This document shows positions 23,706-32,085 of a DNA stretch of 48,453 bases, piece after piece (positions within the stretch are counted from its first letter, which is position 1; each line of letters opens with the position of its first letter). The notes under the pieces were generated by a model, which was not told the DNA's origin, did not search any database, and saw only the letters and a list, made by a program, of their open reading frames with translations. The stretch is from Bacillota bacterium (GTDB lineage: Bacteria > Macinerneyibacteriota > Macinerneyibacteria > Macinerneyibacteriales > DSCS01), in the NCBI GenBank assembly GCA_011048995.1, contig DSCS01000071.1, positions 1-48,453 on the forward strand, in the 5' to 3' direction. A program made the translations under genes and the position numbers.

Positions 23706-24572
23706 TTATTTGAAAAACCGGTTAATGGCTTTTTCCGTTCCTAACAGGGCCAGAAGGATGATCAGTACGCCTGCGGGAAGTAGCTCTTCCGTGGTAAGAA
23801 AGCGTAAGTCGGGGAAATAATCACGCAGTGAATCGAATAAAAAACGGAGAAGGGCAAGTGCCCCTGCCAACGAGAGAAGAGCATAAAAAAAAGATTCAAG
23901 ATAAAAAGGGGTTCGGATATAAAGTTTTGTCCCTCCCACAATCTCCATAATTTCAATTTCATCGCGAAGAGGATAAAGAGTCGCCTTGAAAATCGAGACC
24001 CAGAGGATAAACGTTACTAAAAAGAGAGCTCCCAAAAGGATAAGAAAAAAAACATCCGCTCCCCGGGCCATCTGATAGAGCCGGGCGAACCAACCTCCGG
24101 GGTAAATGACTTCAGAGACCCCCTCTTTTTTTTTCAGGTTTTGGGCAAAAGAAGAAATATGCGGCAAAGATTCCATGGCCATCACGCATTGAATCGTCAA
24201 CGTCGGGGGCAGGGGGTTTTCTCCGAGAAGAGCGACCGCTTCAGCCAAAGTCTCATCCTGGGATGCGAAGGCGTTGAGGTTTTCTGTTTCATCCCGGTAG
24301 GTCATGCTGCGGATCTCGGTGAGGCTCTCTTCTTTGAGAGAAGAGATAAGCTGAGAGACGGCCTCGGAAGAGAGCCCTTTTTCGAGAATGACTTCGATCC
24401 GGGCGTGGCTTGTAAAAAGGTTCAATGCCAGGTTGATATTACCTCTGGCCAGGAGTATCCCCAAATTGATAGAAATGAGAATAAAAAGGGAAAGGACCAG
24501 GGGCCAGGATGTGCGTCTGTGCCGAACAATGTTTTTCAATCCCATCTTGATCAGGAAGAAAAACCTAGTCAC
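23706..24572 (-). CDS. ftsX: Cell division protein FtsX
   Basis: 288 aa from GTG24572, which overlaps the ftsE end by 8 nt and has GGAGGG 7 nt upstream; a longer ATG start lacks a ribosome site. Layout is standard: cytoplasmic N-terminus, TM1 (about 28-48), a periplasmic loop of ~120 residues that binds the EnvC coiled coil, then TM2-TM4 with the FtsX-specific FKATLYPLRDEIEIMEIVGGTKLYIRTPF loop. Forms an ABC-type mechanotransmitter with FtsE at the division site. Confidence 0.95.
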   Translation of the reverse strand: MTRFFFLIKMGLKNIVRHRRTSWPLVLSLFILISINLGILLARGNINLALNLFTSHARIEVILEKGLSSEAVSQLISSLKEESLTEIRSMTYRDETENLNAFASQDETLAEAVALLGENPLPPTLTIQCVMAMESLPHISSFAQNLKKKEGVSEVIYPGGWFARLYQMARGADVFFLILLGALFLVTFILWVSIFKATLYPLRDEIEIMEIVGGTKLYIRTPFYLESFFYALLSLAGALALLRFLFDSLRDYFPDLRFLTTEELLPAGVLIILLALLGTEKAINRFFK

Positions 24573-25218
24573 GAATCCGCCCTCCATCGATTTCAATTGT
24601 TCGAAAAGGATAGCGGCCGACCAAATGATAGTCATGTGTCGCCATAATGACAGTTGTCCCCTGGGCATTGATCTGTTTCAGCAGGTCCATGATCGTCGAA
24701 GAGAGAGACGGGTCCAGGTTCCCTGTTGGCTCGTCAGCTAAAAGCAGCCGGGGGGATGTGACCAATGCACGGGCGATGGCTGTACGCTGCTGTTCCCCGC
24801 CTGAAAGTTGATACACTGGCGTTTTGATCTTATGGGACATATGAAGATCTGACAATGCCTCTAAAATGCGTTTGTGAGCGACTGAGGGAGAAAGTCCGAC
24901 AACATTGGCGGCCAGAGCCATATTTTCATAAACGGTTTTTGTCAGTATGAGTTTAAAATCCTGAAAGACAACGCCGATTTTCTGCCGGAGCAGCGCCCTT
25001 TGACGATGAGACATCTTCCGCACCCTTTTGCCCAGGACATAGAGTTCTCCGCGGGTCGGGCGTTCCTCACCGTAGATGAGCTTCAAAAAGGTTGTCTTGC
25101 CGGCTCCACTCGGCCCTGTGAGAAACAGGAATTCACGGTCATTGATCGTGACATTGATATCTTTCAATGCCGGCCATGTTTTTAAATAGGTCTTGTAGAG
25201 ATGGCTCATCCGGATCAT
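24565..25218 (-). CDS. ftsE: Cell division ATP-binding protein FtsE
   Basis: 217 aa. [11 protein letters not shown] opening, Walker [11 protein letters not shown]-loop VFQDFKLI, signature LSGGEQQR, Walker [13 protein letters not shown], switch His MATHD. ATP hydrolysis by FtsE drives FtsX shape changes that switch on wall hydrolysis through EnvC. The ATG follows a -10 box by 6 nt and has no Shine-Dalgarno, so the transcript seems leaderless. Confidence 0.96.
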   Translation of the reverse strand: MIRMSHLYKTYLKTWPALKDINVTINDREFLFLTGPSGAGKTTFLKLIYGEERPTRGELYVLGKRVRKMSHRQRALLRQKIGVVFQDFKLILTKTVYENMALAANVVGLSPSVAHKRILEALSDLHMSHKIKTPVYQLSGGEQQRTAIARALVTSPRLLLADEPTGNLDPSLSSTIMDLLKQINAQGTTVIMATHDYHLVGRYPFRTIEIDGGRIRD

Positions 25219-25224
25219 ATTGTT

Positions 25225-25252
25225 ATCATAGCAAAAAAGAACTTATCTTCAA
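25225..25252 (-). promoter_or_regulatory. ftsE promoter, leaderless arrangement
   Basis: Minus strand TTGAAG (25252-25247), 16-nt spacer ending TGC, TATGAT (25230-25225), 6 nt to ATG25218. Same geometry as the mscS-like promoter. Confidence 0.65.
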
Positions 25253-25266
25253 GAGAGAATAGACCC

Positions 25267-25294
25267 TTTACCTTTTTTTATTTTTTTTTATAAT
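25267..25294 (+). promoter_or_regulatory. manC promoter
   Basis: TTTACC (25267-25272), 16-nt T-rich spacer, consensus TATAAT (25289-25294), followed by AAAGGAGG and the ATG at 25321. Divergent from ftsE. Confidence 0.65.
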
Positions 25295-25320
25295 AGAGAG
25301 ACCTTGTGAAAGGAGGCGTC

Positions 25321-26673
25321 ATGACATTTTTGATTTTAGCCGGTGGAAGCGGAAAGCGTCTTTTCCCGTTAAGCCGGGAGACATTCCCGAAACAGTTTTT
25401 GCCTTTGTTTAACGGACGCTCTTTGTTGGAAGAGACTCTTTCCCGGGCATGCGGAAAGCGTTGTCTGATCGTCGGAAGTTCCGAAAGCGCCCATCTTTTG
25501 AAAAATGCATCGGAAAAGGCAGCGGCTGAGGTTTTAGCGGAGCCCTTCGGGCGGAACACCGCTCCGGCTATTTTGTTCGGCTTGACATGTGTGGATGACG
25601 AAGAGATCGTCGCTGTGATGCCGGCCGACCATTATATCCAGGACAGGCCGTTGTTTCAAGAACGCTTGCAAGAGGCGGAAAAGCTGGCCGGAGACGGGTA
25701 TATTGTCACCTTGGGGATATGTCCTGATGCTCCGGAAACCGGGTATGGGTATATTAAAAAAGGGAGGCCGGCCGGGACAGGTTATGTTGTTGATTCTTTT
25801 ACGGAAAAACCCGATGAAGAAAAAGCCCGCTCCTATTTGGATTCCGGGGACTATCTGTGGAATTCCGGGATGTTCATCTTTAAAAAAAAGACTCTGTTAG
25901 GGGAGTTCAAGAACCTTTCTCCACAGCTTTATGACTTTTATGAGGCATTGAGTTGTTCCCGGGAGGAGTCATTTCAGGCGATCTATCAAAAAGCTCCTGA
26001 TATCTCTATTGATTATGCCGTTATGGAAAAGACAAAAAAAGCTGTCGTTATCCCGGGTGATTTCGGCTGGAGCGATATCGGGAGCTGGCGAGCGCTCAAG
26101 GCCCTGTTTGACCCCGGCGAAGGCAATGTTTCACTGAATGCCGAGCTTTTCCCTTTGGAAAGTCAGAATAATATTGTTTCAGCTCCGGGGAAAACAGTTG
26201 GCCTTTTGGGTGTTGACAATCTGGTTGTCGCCGACACAAAAGATTTCCTTTTTATCGGTTCTTTAGAGCGTTCACAGGAAGTCAAAGAGATCGTCTCCAT
26301 CGTCGGGAAGAAATATCCTGAAACAGTGCGATCCCATAAGGACGAAATACGCCCATGGGGGGAATTTACGACTCTGGAAGAAGGGGACGGCTTCAAGGTG
26401 AAAAAAATTACCGTATCCTCCGGAGAAAAGCTTTCACTTCAGTATCATCATCATCGAGAAGAGAATTGGATCATTGTTCAGGGGGACGCTCTGATGACCC
26501 TTGGGGAACGCACTTTTTCCGTAAAGGCGGGAGATACAGTCGCTATCCCCCGGGGGGAAACCCATACCATTGAAGGGGTCTCTCTGACCATTTTTATTGA
26601 AGTGCAGCGAGGAGACTATTTGGGTGAAGATGACATCGTTCGGTTGGATGACCGCTACGGGCGAATGAAATGA
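25321..26673 (+). CDS. manC: Mannose-1-phosphate guanylyltransferase / mannose-6-phosphate isomerase, type II
   Basis: 450 aa from ATG25321 (AAAGGAGG 6 nt upstream). The nucleotidyltransferase part carries FLILAGGSGKRLFPLSRETFPKQF-type sequence with the GGSGxRLxPxSR-PKQF signature, VMPADHYI, GYGYIKKG, FTEKP and DYAVMEKT. The C-terminal cupin (about 345-450) has the isomerase metal residues in LQYHHHREENWIIVQG and GETHTIEG. It makes GDP-mannose from mannose-1-P, and by family may also supply mannose-6-P. No glycan biosynthesis genes lie adjacent. Confidence 0.93.
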   Translation: MTFLILAGGSGKRLFPLSRETFPKQFLPLFNGRSLLEETLSRACGKRCLIVGSSESAHLLKNASEKAAAEVLAEPFGRNTAPAILFGLTCVDDEEIVAVMPADHYIQDRPLFQERLQEAEKLAGDGYIVTLGICPDAPETGYGYIKKGRPAGTGYVVDSFTEKPDEEKARSYLDSGDYLWNSGMFIFKKKTLLGEFKNLSPQLYDFYEALSCSREESFQAIYQKAPDISIDYAVMEKTKKAVVIPGDFGWSDIGSWRALKALFDPGEGNVSLNAELFPLESQNNIVSAPGKTVGLLGVDNLVVADTKDFLFIGSLERSQEVKEIVSIVGKKYPETVRSHKDEIRPWGEFTTLEEGDGFKVKKITVSSGEKLSLQYHHHREENWIIVQGDALMTLGERTFSVKAGDTVAIPRGETHTIEGVSLTIFIEVQRGDYLGEDDIVRLDDRYGRMK

Positions 26674-26678
26674 CTGAA

Positions 26679-26718
26679 TATTGGACATGTGTAGTTTTAA
26701 TAGACACAGTGTCCAATA
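26679..26718. repeat. Long inverted repeat between manC and hsp20: manC terminator or upstream activator site
   Basis: TATTGGACA (26679-26687) and TGTCCAATA (26710-26718) are perfect complements; inside them TGTGT (26688-26692) pairs with ACACA (26704-26708) leaving one bulged G. Half-site centres are 31 bp apart, about three helical turns. It starts 5 nt after the manC stop and lies ~100-140 bp upstream of the sigma-54 promoter, where an enhancer-binding protein would act. A T-run follows only after ~10 nt. Confidence 0.6.
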
Positions 26719-26820
26719 ATTAAACATTTTTTTAGAGGCTGTGTTTTGACGCCGCATTTTCAAGTTCTGTAACTGGCTATATTTCTTCCCGTTAGCTTTG
26801 CATGGTATTAAAAAGCATTT

Positions 26821-26836
26821 TGGCACGTCTCTTGCT
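26821..26836 (+). promoter_or_regulatory. Sigma-54 (RpoN) promoter of the hsp20 pair
   Basis: TGGCACGTCTCTTGCT: the -24 GG (26822-26823) and -12 GC (26834-26835) are exactly 10 nt apart, with TGGCAC and TTGCT matching the sigma-54 consensus. It lies 30 nt before the hsp20 ATG. No competing sigma-70 promoter with good spacing is seen here. Confidence 0.75.
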
Positions 26837-26865
26837 TTATACAAAATAAAAAAAGGAGGTGTGTT

Positions 26866-27339
26866 ATGAAACCTGTGAAACGAAATGAGGAGAACAGACT
26901 TGATGTCGTAAGGCGTAATGATCCGTTCCGCAGCTTTTTTGATGAATTTGAGTCTATGTTCGAGGACTTTTTCAGACCCGGCTTTCTTAGTGAATACAAA
27001 GACTATCCTGTCGCTATTCATGCTGATGTCGGAGAAGACGATGAGAAATATATGATCAAGGCCGCTTTGCCGGGAATGAAAGAAGATGACATCAAAGTCT
27101 CTGTCGAGGACGGCGTCCTCGTTCTCCGGGCGGAGCGTCGGGAAGAGGAAAAAGAAGAAAAGAAAGGTTATTTCCGCCGGGAGATAGGGTACGGCAAGTA
27201 TGAGCGGCGGTTCAGGCTGCCGGATAATGTCAATCTTGAAAAAGTGGATGCCCGCTACAAAAACGGTATTCTGGATATCGATCTGCCGAAAAAGGAAAAG
27301 GGGTTGTCCCGGAAAGAAATCAAGGTCAAGGGGGCCTGA
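26866..27339 (+). CDS. Small heat-shock protein, Hsp20 family (first of two)
   Basis: 157 aa. N-terminal arm NDPFRSFFDEFESMFEDFF, then the alpha-crystallin domain (about 45-150): IHADVGEDDEKYMIKAALPGMKEDDIKVSVEDGVL split across strands, RRFRLPDNVN and the dimer/oligomer strand ending in KNGILDIDLPKKE. ATP-independent holdase that binds unfolding proteins. Strong AAAGGAGGTGTGTT before ATG. Expression is probably driven by the sigma-54 promoter 30 nt upstream. Confidence 0.95.
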   Translation: MKPVKRNEENRLDVVRRNDPFRSFFDEFESMFEDFFRPGFLSEYKDYPVAIHADVGEDDEKYMIKAALPGMKEDDIKVSVEDGVLVLRAERREEEKEEKKGYFRREIGYGKYERRFRLPDNVNLEKVDARYKNGILDIDLPKKEKGLSRKEIKVKGA

Positions 27340-27347
27340 GCCCCCTT
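27328..27347 (+). terminator. Hairpin at the hsp20 stop codon, possible intercistronic attenuator
   Basis: AAGGGGGC (27328-27335) and GCCCCCTT (27340-27347) with a CTGA loop that contains the stop codon. Only three Ts follow, so partial termination or RNA stabilisation between the two hsp20 genes is more likely than full stop. Confidence 0.55.
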
Positions 27348-27368
27348 TGATCCTCTCAAGGAGGAAGA

Positions 27369-27725
27369 ATGACACTTATTACTTTGGGGCGTTGCTGCCC
27401 TCCGGATATACAGGGATTCGAAACACATGTCAGGCGCGATGCTGATGATTTTGTTATTCAGGCGGCCTTGCCCGGTGTTGAGAAGGAGAAGATACAGGTG
27501 ACAATGGAAGAAAGAAGACTCCATATCAAAGCGTTCCGCGATGATTCGTTTTCGCGGGGGCGGTCTCTGCGAAGCGAGTTGCCCCGAGGTGAGCTGGAGA
27601 AAAATTATTCGCTGCCTGAAAATATTGATGCTGAAGCGGTTACCTCTTCATATGACAATGGCATATTGACAGTTCGTCTGCCGTTAAAACAACAACCCGG
27701 CCCCCGGGCCGTTCCTATAGATTAG
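27369..27725 (+). CDS. Small heat-shock protein, Hsp20 family (second, short)
   Basis: 118 aa. Almost only an alpha-crystallin domain: ETHVRRDADDFVIQAALPGVEKEKIQ, MEERRLHIKA, KNYSLPENIDAEAV and YDNGILTVRLPLKQ. The N-terminal arm is very short and holds two adjacent Cys (GRCCPP), and the IxI-type C-terminal tail is reduced. It may act as a partner of the longer Hsp20 29 nt upstream rather than form large oligomers by itself. AAGGAGGAAGA precedes ATG. Confidence 0.92.
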   Translation: MTLITLGRCCPPDIQGFETHVRRDADDFVIQAALPGVEKEKIQVTMEERRLHIKAFRDDSFSRGRSLRSELPRGELEKNYSLPENIDAEAVTSSYDNGILTVRLPLKQQPGPRAVPID

Positions 27726-27742
27726 CGAAATCCCTTCGCTTA

Positions 27743-27763
27743 GGGGCGGGTTCTCCCCGCCCC
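27743..27763 (+). terminator. Hairpin after the second hsp20 gene
   Basis: GGGGCGGG (27743-27750) pairs with CCCGCCCC (27756-27763), 5-nt loop. No T-run follows. A smaller GCGAA/TTCGC stem (27725-27739) precedes it. Confidence 0.5.
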
Positions 27764-27784
27764 GACATTGTCAACTCTTTTGAC

Positions 27785-27811
27785 TTGACACACGTCTTTC
27801 ATCATGATAAT
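27785..27811 (+). promoter_or_regulatory. Promoter of the ylxM-ffh operon
   Basis: TTGACA (27785-27790) and GATAAT (27806-27811) with a short 15-nt spacer; 9 nt further is the ATG at 27821. No Shine-Dalgarno (CTCCTTTTC) precedes that ATG. Confidence 0.45.
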
Positions 27812-27820
27812 CTCCTTTTC

Positions 27821-28153
27821 ATGAAAACGGAATATATGCGAGAATACACAATAGAGCTCTATGAGATCTACAAAGAACTGTTGACATCCAAGCAGCGCAA
27901 ATACTTTGAAAACTATTATTTCGAGGATCTGACTTTGAGCGAGATCGCGGAAAATTTCCGGGTAAGCCGGCAAGCCGTGCAGACCGCGTTACAAAAAAGC
28001 AGTGAGAATCTGGGACGTTTTGAGAGGGCGTTAAAAATCCATGAAAAGCGTTCCTACAGGGTACAGGTTTTAAAAGAGCTGGAAGAGGCGGTCCGAAAGA
28101 CGCCTTATTATTCCCGGGTCTCAGGCCTCACGGAAAAGATAAAGGGATCATAA
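27821..28153 (+). CDS. SRP-associated HTH protein YlxM/UPF0122 family
   Basis: 110 aa, the family length, from ATG27821; an upstream TTG in frame is part of the -35 box and is rejected. ELYEIYKELLTSKQRKYFENYYFEDLTLSEIAENFRVSRQAV is the sigma-70 region-4-like HTH of this family, here given in part. YlxM (p13) proteins are encoded directly before ffh in Firmicutes and bind SRP. Here its stop overlaps the ffh ATG by one base, which supports the same role. Confidence 0.88.
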   Translation: MKTEYMREYTIELYEIYKELLTSKQRKYFENYYFEDLTLSEIAENFRVSRQAVQTALQKSSENLGRFERALKIHEKRSYRVQVLKELEEAVRKTPYYSRVSGLTEKIKGS

Positions 28154-29457
28154 TGTTTGATGCGTTATCCTCTAAATTGGATGTGGCCTTTAAAAAGCTC
28201 TCACGCAGAGGGGTTTTGCGTCCTGCTGATGTCAAAAACGGTTTGCGGGAGATCCGTATTGCTTTATTGGAGGCGGACGTTCATTATAAAGTCGTCAAAG
28301 ATTTTATTCGCCGTGTGGAAGAAAAGGCCGTTGGAGAAGACGTCCTTAAAAGCCTGACTCCGGCTCAGCAGATCATCAAGATCGTGCGTGATGAGATGCT
28401 TGATGTTTTGGGTGCACCGGCCCCAGTCAACAGCGACACCTCGCCCACGGTTATTTTATTGGTGGGGCTTCAGGGCGCAGGGAAAACGACAGCAGCGGCA
28501 AAACTAGCGAAGAAATTCAAAAAAGAGGGCTTAAAGCCTTTTTTAGTGGCAGCGGATCTGCAACGGCCGGCAGCTGTCGACCAATTGGAGCAATTAGCTC
28601 GTGACATCGATGTCGGGATCTATGCCACCAAAGAGACAAAAAATGTGCTGAATACCGTTCAAAAGGGGATCGAAGCGGGCCGAAAAAATTTTGCAAAAAT
28701 AATAATTGTGGATACTGCAGGACGGCTTCAGATAGACCGATCCCTTATGGAAGAACTGGTTCTTATTAAAAAAAAGGTCTCTCCCCGTGAGACTTTGCTC
28801 GTGGCCGATGCTATGGCCGGGCAGGATGCCGTCAATGTCGCGGCCGGCTTTCATGATCAAATCGGTATTGACGGTGTCATCTTTACTAAAGTGGACAGTG
28901 ATGCCCGCGGGGGCGCCCTCCTTTCTCTGCGCATGGTCACCGGTACGCCGATCAAGTTTGTCGGCGTAGGCGAGAAAAGCGATGATTTAGAGGCTTTTCA
29001 ACCCGAGCGCATGGTGTCGCGCATCCTTGGGATGGGGGATGTCCTGACACTTATTGAAAAAGCCGAGGAACAATTCAGTGATGAAGAAGCCCGTGATATG
29101 GAGGAAAAATTCCTCAAAGCCCAGTTTACCCTCGAAGATTTCATGAAACAGATCAAGATGATAAAAAAAATGGGGTCTCTCAGCAGCCTGGTGAAAATGA
29201 TCCCCGGCATGCCCCGTGATATGGATGTGGACGAATCACAGCTGATACGTGTGGAGTCGATCATTCAATCGATGACACCGCGAGAGCGCCGGTATCCCGC
29301 GATCATCAAAGCCAGCCGGAAAAAGAGGATCGCGGCGGGATCAGGAAGAAGCGTGGCCGAGGTGAATCAGCTGCTGCGACAGTACGAAGTGAGTAAAAAA
29401 ATGATGAAAAAGATGGGAAAAGGCGGATTAAAGGGAAATGTTCCCGGCCTTTTTTAG
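28153..29457 (+). CDS. ffh: Signal recognition particle protein Ffh (SRP54)
   Basis: 434 aa. N domain, then G domain with GLQGAGKTTAAAKLA (G1), DTAGRLQ (G3), TKVDSDARGG (G4) and VGVGEK (G5); M domain from about 295 with FTLEDFMKQIKMIKKMGSL, the signal-binding hydrophobic loop (SSLVKMIPGMP) and the RNA-binding motif SRKKRIAAGSGR. Binds signal sequences and 4.5S RNA, and docks on FtsY. Usual length, though with a short C-terminal tail. AAAGGGA is the ribosome site. Confidence 0.98.
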   Translation: MFDALSSKLDVAFKKLSRRGVLRPADVKNGLREIRIALLEADVHYKVVKDFIRRVEEKAVGEDVLKSLTPAQQIIKIVRDEMLDVLGAPAPVNSDTSPTVILLVGLQGAGKTTAAAKLAKKFKKEGLKPFLVAADLQRPAAVDQLEQLARDIDVGIYATKETKNVLNTVQKGIEAGRKNFAKIIIVDTAGRLQIDRSLMEELVLIKKKVSPRETLLVADAMAGQDAVNVAAGFHDQIGIDGVIFTKVDSDARGGALLSLRMVTGTPIKFVGVGEKSDDLEAFQPERMVSRILGMGDVLTLIEKAEEQFSDEEARDMEEKFLKAQFTLEDFMKQIKMIKKMGSLSSLVKMIPGMPRDMDVDESQLIRVESIIQSMTPRERRYPAIIKASRKKRIAAGSGRSVAEVNQLLRQYEVSKKMMKKMGKGGLKGNVPGLF

Positions 29458-29483
29458 GTTAACACGGATAACAGGAGGTCACT

Positions 29484-29750
29484 ATGGCAGTGAAAATCAG
29501 AATGAAGCGTATTGGCAAAAAGGGACAACCCTATTACAGGGTCGTCATCGCAGATTCCCGGACAAAAAGAGACGGCCGGGTCATTGAAGAGGTCGGATAT
29601 TATAATCCCAATGCTCAGCCGGCCGATGTCTCTATCAGAGAAGAGCGGGTTTTGGAATGGCTTTCTAAAGGAGCCCAGCCTACGGTCATTGCCAGGAATC
29701 TGCTTAAAAAATGCGGAATATGGGCTAAGTTTGCCGAAGGGAAAAAATAA
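29484..29750 (+). CDS. rpsP: Ribosomal protein bS16
   Basis: 88 aa with [24 protein letters not shown], the family opening, and GYYNPN, then [18 protein letters not shown] is 6 nt before the ATG. Lies 26 nt after ffh in the conserved ffh-rpsP-khpA-rimM-trmD-rplS order. Component of the 30S subunit. Confidence 0.98.
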   Translation: MAVKIRMKRIGKKGQPYYRVVIADSRTKRDGRVIEEVGYYNPNAQPADVSIREERVLEWLSKGAQPTVIARNLLKKCGIWAKFAEGKK

Positions 29751-29766
29751 GGATATGAGAGAGAGA

Positions 29767-29994
29767 ATGAAAGAAAATCTGGCCTTCTTTGTCCGGGAGC
29801 TTGTGGAAGATAAAGAGTCTGTCTGCATTGACCTGGAGGAGGACCGGGAAACGATTACCCTGAAGATCCGTCTGGCGGAAAAAGACCGCGGAGCTGTTAT
29901 CGGGGTCAACGGGAAAAGAATCAAAGCCCTGAAAGAGGTCATCCATATGGAGGGCTTCAAAACGGGGAAAAAGGTGCGTCTGGAAGTCATATGA
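29767..29994 (+). CDS. khpA: KH-domain RNA-binding protein KhpA
   Basis: 75 aa from ATG29767, which gives the normal KhpA opening (MKENLAFFVRELVEDKESV) and length; an alternative ATG at 29755 would add four residues but sits 1 nt from AAGGA. Single type II KH domain with the GxxG loop VIGVNGKRIK. Binds RNA, usually as a dimer with KhpB, and affects translation and cell-size control. Overlaps rimM by 4 nt. Confidence 0.93.
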   Translation: MKENLAFFVRELVEDKESVCIDLEEDRETITLKIRLAEKDRGAVIGVNGKRIKALKEVIHMEGFKTGKKVRLEVI

Positions 29995-30497
29995 ATTATT
30001 ATCGTATCGGCCGCATTATGAAGCCTCATGGGATACGGGGAGCCTTTAAAGTCTTCGTGGAGACCGATTTTCCTCAGCGGTTTAAAGATGACAAAGTCAT
30101 CACTCTGGAACATAAGGGGGAAAGAAAAGATTTCCCCTTAGAGGATGTCAAATTCCTCAACGGCGGGGTGGTTGTTTTGAAAGTCACCGGAATCGAATCT
30201 CCTGAAGAGGCGACGCTGTATAAAAATGCTTCCCTGGTCATTCCCGAAGAAGAGCTCTTTCCTTTGGACGAGGATATGTTCTATGAGCATGAACTGATCG
30301 GATGCCGGGTCTTAGACGGCGAAAAAGAGATCGGTTCTTTAAAAGAGATTTTTTTCAATGGAGGGACCGATGTCTATGTCGTGGAATCTTCTGAGGGAAA
30401 AGAGATCATGATCCCGGCTGTAAAGGCTTTTATAAAAGAGATCAATACAGATGAGCGGACGATATGTGTAGAGCTTATTGAAGGGATGATGGAATGA
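29991..30497 (+). CDS. rimM: Ribosome maturation factor RimM
   Basis: 168 aa. N-terminal RimM domain ([17 protein letters not shown], then [15 protein letters not shown]) and C-terminal PRC-barrel ([34 protein letters not shown]). Helps assemble the 30S head around S19. ATGA overlaps on both sides tie it to khpA and trmD. Confidence 0.96.
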   Translation: MNYYRIGRIMKPHGIRGAFKVFVETDFPQRFKDDKVITLEHKGERKDFPLEDVKFLNGGVVVLKVTGIESPEEATLYKNASLVIPEEELFPLDEDMFYEHELIGCRVLDGEKEIGSLKEIFFNGGTDVYVVESSEGKEIMIPAVKAFIKEINTDERTICVELIEGMME

Positions 30498-31732
30498 CCG
30501 TCGATGTGCTGACCTTATTTCCCGAGATGTTTGCCTCTCCGTTTGAAGAGAGTATTTTGAAAAGAGCTCGGGAAAAAGGGCTATTGTCACTGAATATCCA
30601 TAATATCAGGAATTACACATCAGACAAACATCAGGTAGCCGATGATTATCCCTACGGAGGCGGGGCCGGCATGGTGATGAAAGCCGAGCCGGTGGTCAAC
30701 GCCGTGGAAGCGCTTCAAAGCGGTCATTACCGGGTTTTAATGACTCCCCGGGGGACACCTTTGACACAAAGTGTCGTACGGCGCCTTTCCCGGCAGAAGA
30801 AGTTGATGTTGGTGTGCGGGCGATACGAAGGGGTCGATGAGAGAGTGTCGGAGCTTGTTATCGATGAGGAAATCTCTGTCGGTGATTTTGTCCTCTCCGG
30901 AGGAGAGTTGCCGGCGATGATGCTTATCGATGCTGTAACTCGCCTGATTCCCGGGGTCCTGGGCAATGAAGCCTCCGTCTCGGAAGAGAGTTTCAGCGGT
31001 GATCTGCTTGAATATCCCCAATATACCCGTCCCGCCGAATTTCGGGGGATGAAAGTCCCTGATGTCCTTTTGTCAGGTAATCATAAGGAGATCGAAGCCT
31101 GGAGAAAAGAGAGGGCCTTGGATAAAACACGTAAAATACGACCCGATCTTGCGGCACAGGTGTCTGTTTACGGAGCTCTTGTCCATTACCCGGTAACGGA
31201 CAAGAGAGGTGACGTGATCAGCACATCCATCACACCTATCGATCTTCATGATATGTCCAGGACATTTCACACATACGGCTTAAAAAAGCTGTTTATCGTA
31301 TCGCCGCATCCGGCTCAAAATGAGGCGGTAAGACAGATGCTTGATTTCTGGCAGGAGGGAGCCGGAAAAGCCTATAATTCTAACAGGGCAGAGGCCCTTT
31401 CGCTGACACGGCTTACAGAAAACATTGATGAAGTTGTCAGCCGCATAGCCCGTGAGGAGGGACAGACGCCTGAACTTTGGGTGACAAGTGCCCGGCTTCA
31501 GGAGCCGGTAACAGGCTACAGCGAAGCCCGGGGTCGTCTGGCGGGTTTAAAAGAGAAACCTCTTTTAATTCTGTTTGGAACCGGTTGGGGGTTAGCCCAA
31601 ACCATTGTAGAGAAAGCGGATATCAGATTGGCGCCTGTGAAAGGCGTCGGTCATGATTTTAACCATTTGTCGGTACGCAGTGCCGCAGCTGTCATATTGG
31701 ACAGATTATTTGGAAACGGGAGGTCGTTATGA
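30494..31732 (+). CDS. trmD: TrmD tRNA m1G37 methyltransferase fused to a second SPOUT-type RNA methyltransferase domain
   Basis: 412 aa against about 230-260 for a normal TrmD. Residues 1-~235 are complete Trm[25 protein letters not shown], the knot motif [11 protein letters not shown], the catalytic Asp in [12 protein letters not shown] and [10 protein letters not shown]. After ~RKIRPDL comes a second domain (about 240-412): [47 protein letters not shown], and [23 protein letters not shown], which resembles the stand-alone RNA methyltransferase (PF09936 type) that follows trmD in Thermotoga and others. TrmD makes m1G37 next to the anticodon and prevents frameshifts; the target of the second domain is unknown. 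Confidence 0.95.
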   Translation: MTVDVLTLFPEMFASPFEESILKRAREKGLLSLNIHNIRNYTSDKHQVADDYPYGGGAGMVMKAEPVVNAVEALQSGHYRVLMTPRGTPLTQSVVRRLSRQKKLMLVCGRYEGVDERVSELVIDEEISVGDFVLSGGELPAMMLIDAVTRLIPGVLGNEASVSEESFSGDLLEYPQYTRPAEFRGMKVPDVLLSGNHKEIEAWRKERALDKTRKIRPDLAAQVSVYGALVHYPVTDKRGDVISTSITPIDLHDMSRTFHTYGLKKLFIVSPHPAQNEAVRQMLDFWQEGAGKAYNSNRAEALSLTRLTENIDEVVSRIAREEGQTPELWVTSARLQEPVTGYSEARGRLAGLKEKPLLILFGTGWGLAQTIVEKADIRLAPVKGVGHDFNHLSVRSAAAVILDRLFGNGRSL

Positions 31733-32079
31733 ATGAAATCATCAGACAGATCAACAGCGAAAATCTCAGAAGTGATTTGCCTGAGGTCAAAGTAGGGGAC
31801 ACAGTAAAAGTCTTTGTCAAGATCACGGAAGGAAACAAAGAAAGGATCCAGTTCTTTGAAGGCTTGGTTTTGAAACGTCAGGGCTCCGGATTGAATACGA
31901 ATTTTACTGTGCGCCGCGTAACAGGGAAAATCGGTGTCGAGAGGACATTTCTTATGAATTCTCCTCTTATCGATAAGATCGAAGTGAAAAAAAGCGCTAA
32001 AGTCAGGCGCTCTAAGCTCTATTATATGCGGGAGCGCTTCGGTAAAAAGGCTCGTCTCAAGGAGAAACGCGACTTTTAA
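31729..32079 (+). CDS. rplS: Ribosomal protein bL19
   Basis: 116 aa, family length. [29 protein letters not shown]-type opening (given in part), [35 protein letters not shown] and [18 protein letters not shown]. Sits at the 30S-50S interface. Overlaps trmD by 4 nt. Confidence 0.98.
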   Translation: MNEIIRQINSENLRSDLPEVKVGDTVKVFVKITEGNKERIQFFEGLVLKRQGSGLNTNFTVRRVTGKIGVERTFLMNSPLIDKIEVKKSAKVRRSKLYYMRERFGKKARLKEKRDF

Positions 32080-32085
32080 GGCTTC

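Noticed and set aside
26434-27375. 313-codon minus-strand frame opposite manC and hsp20
   Set aside because: It covers the sigma-54 promoter and both coding genes in antisense, has no ribosome site and shows no motif.
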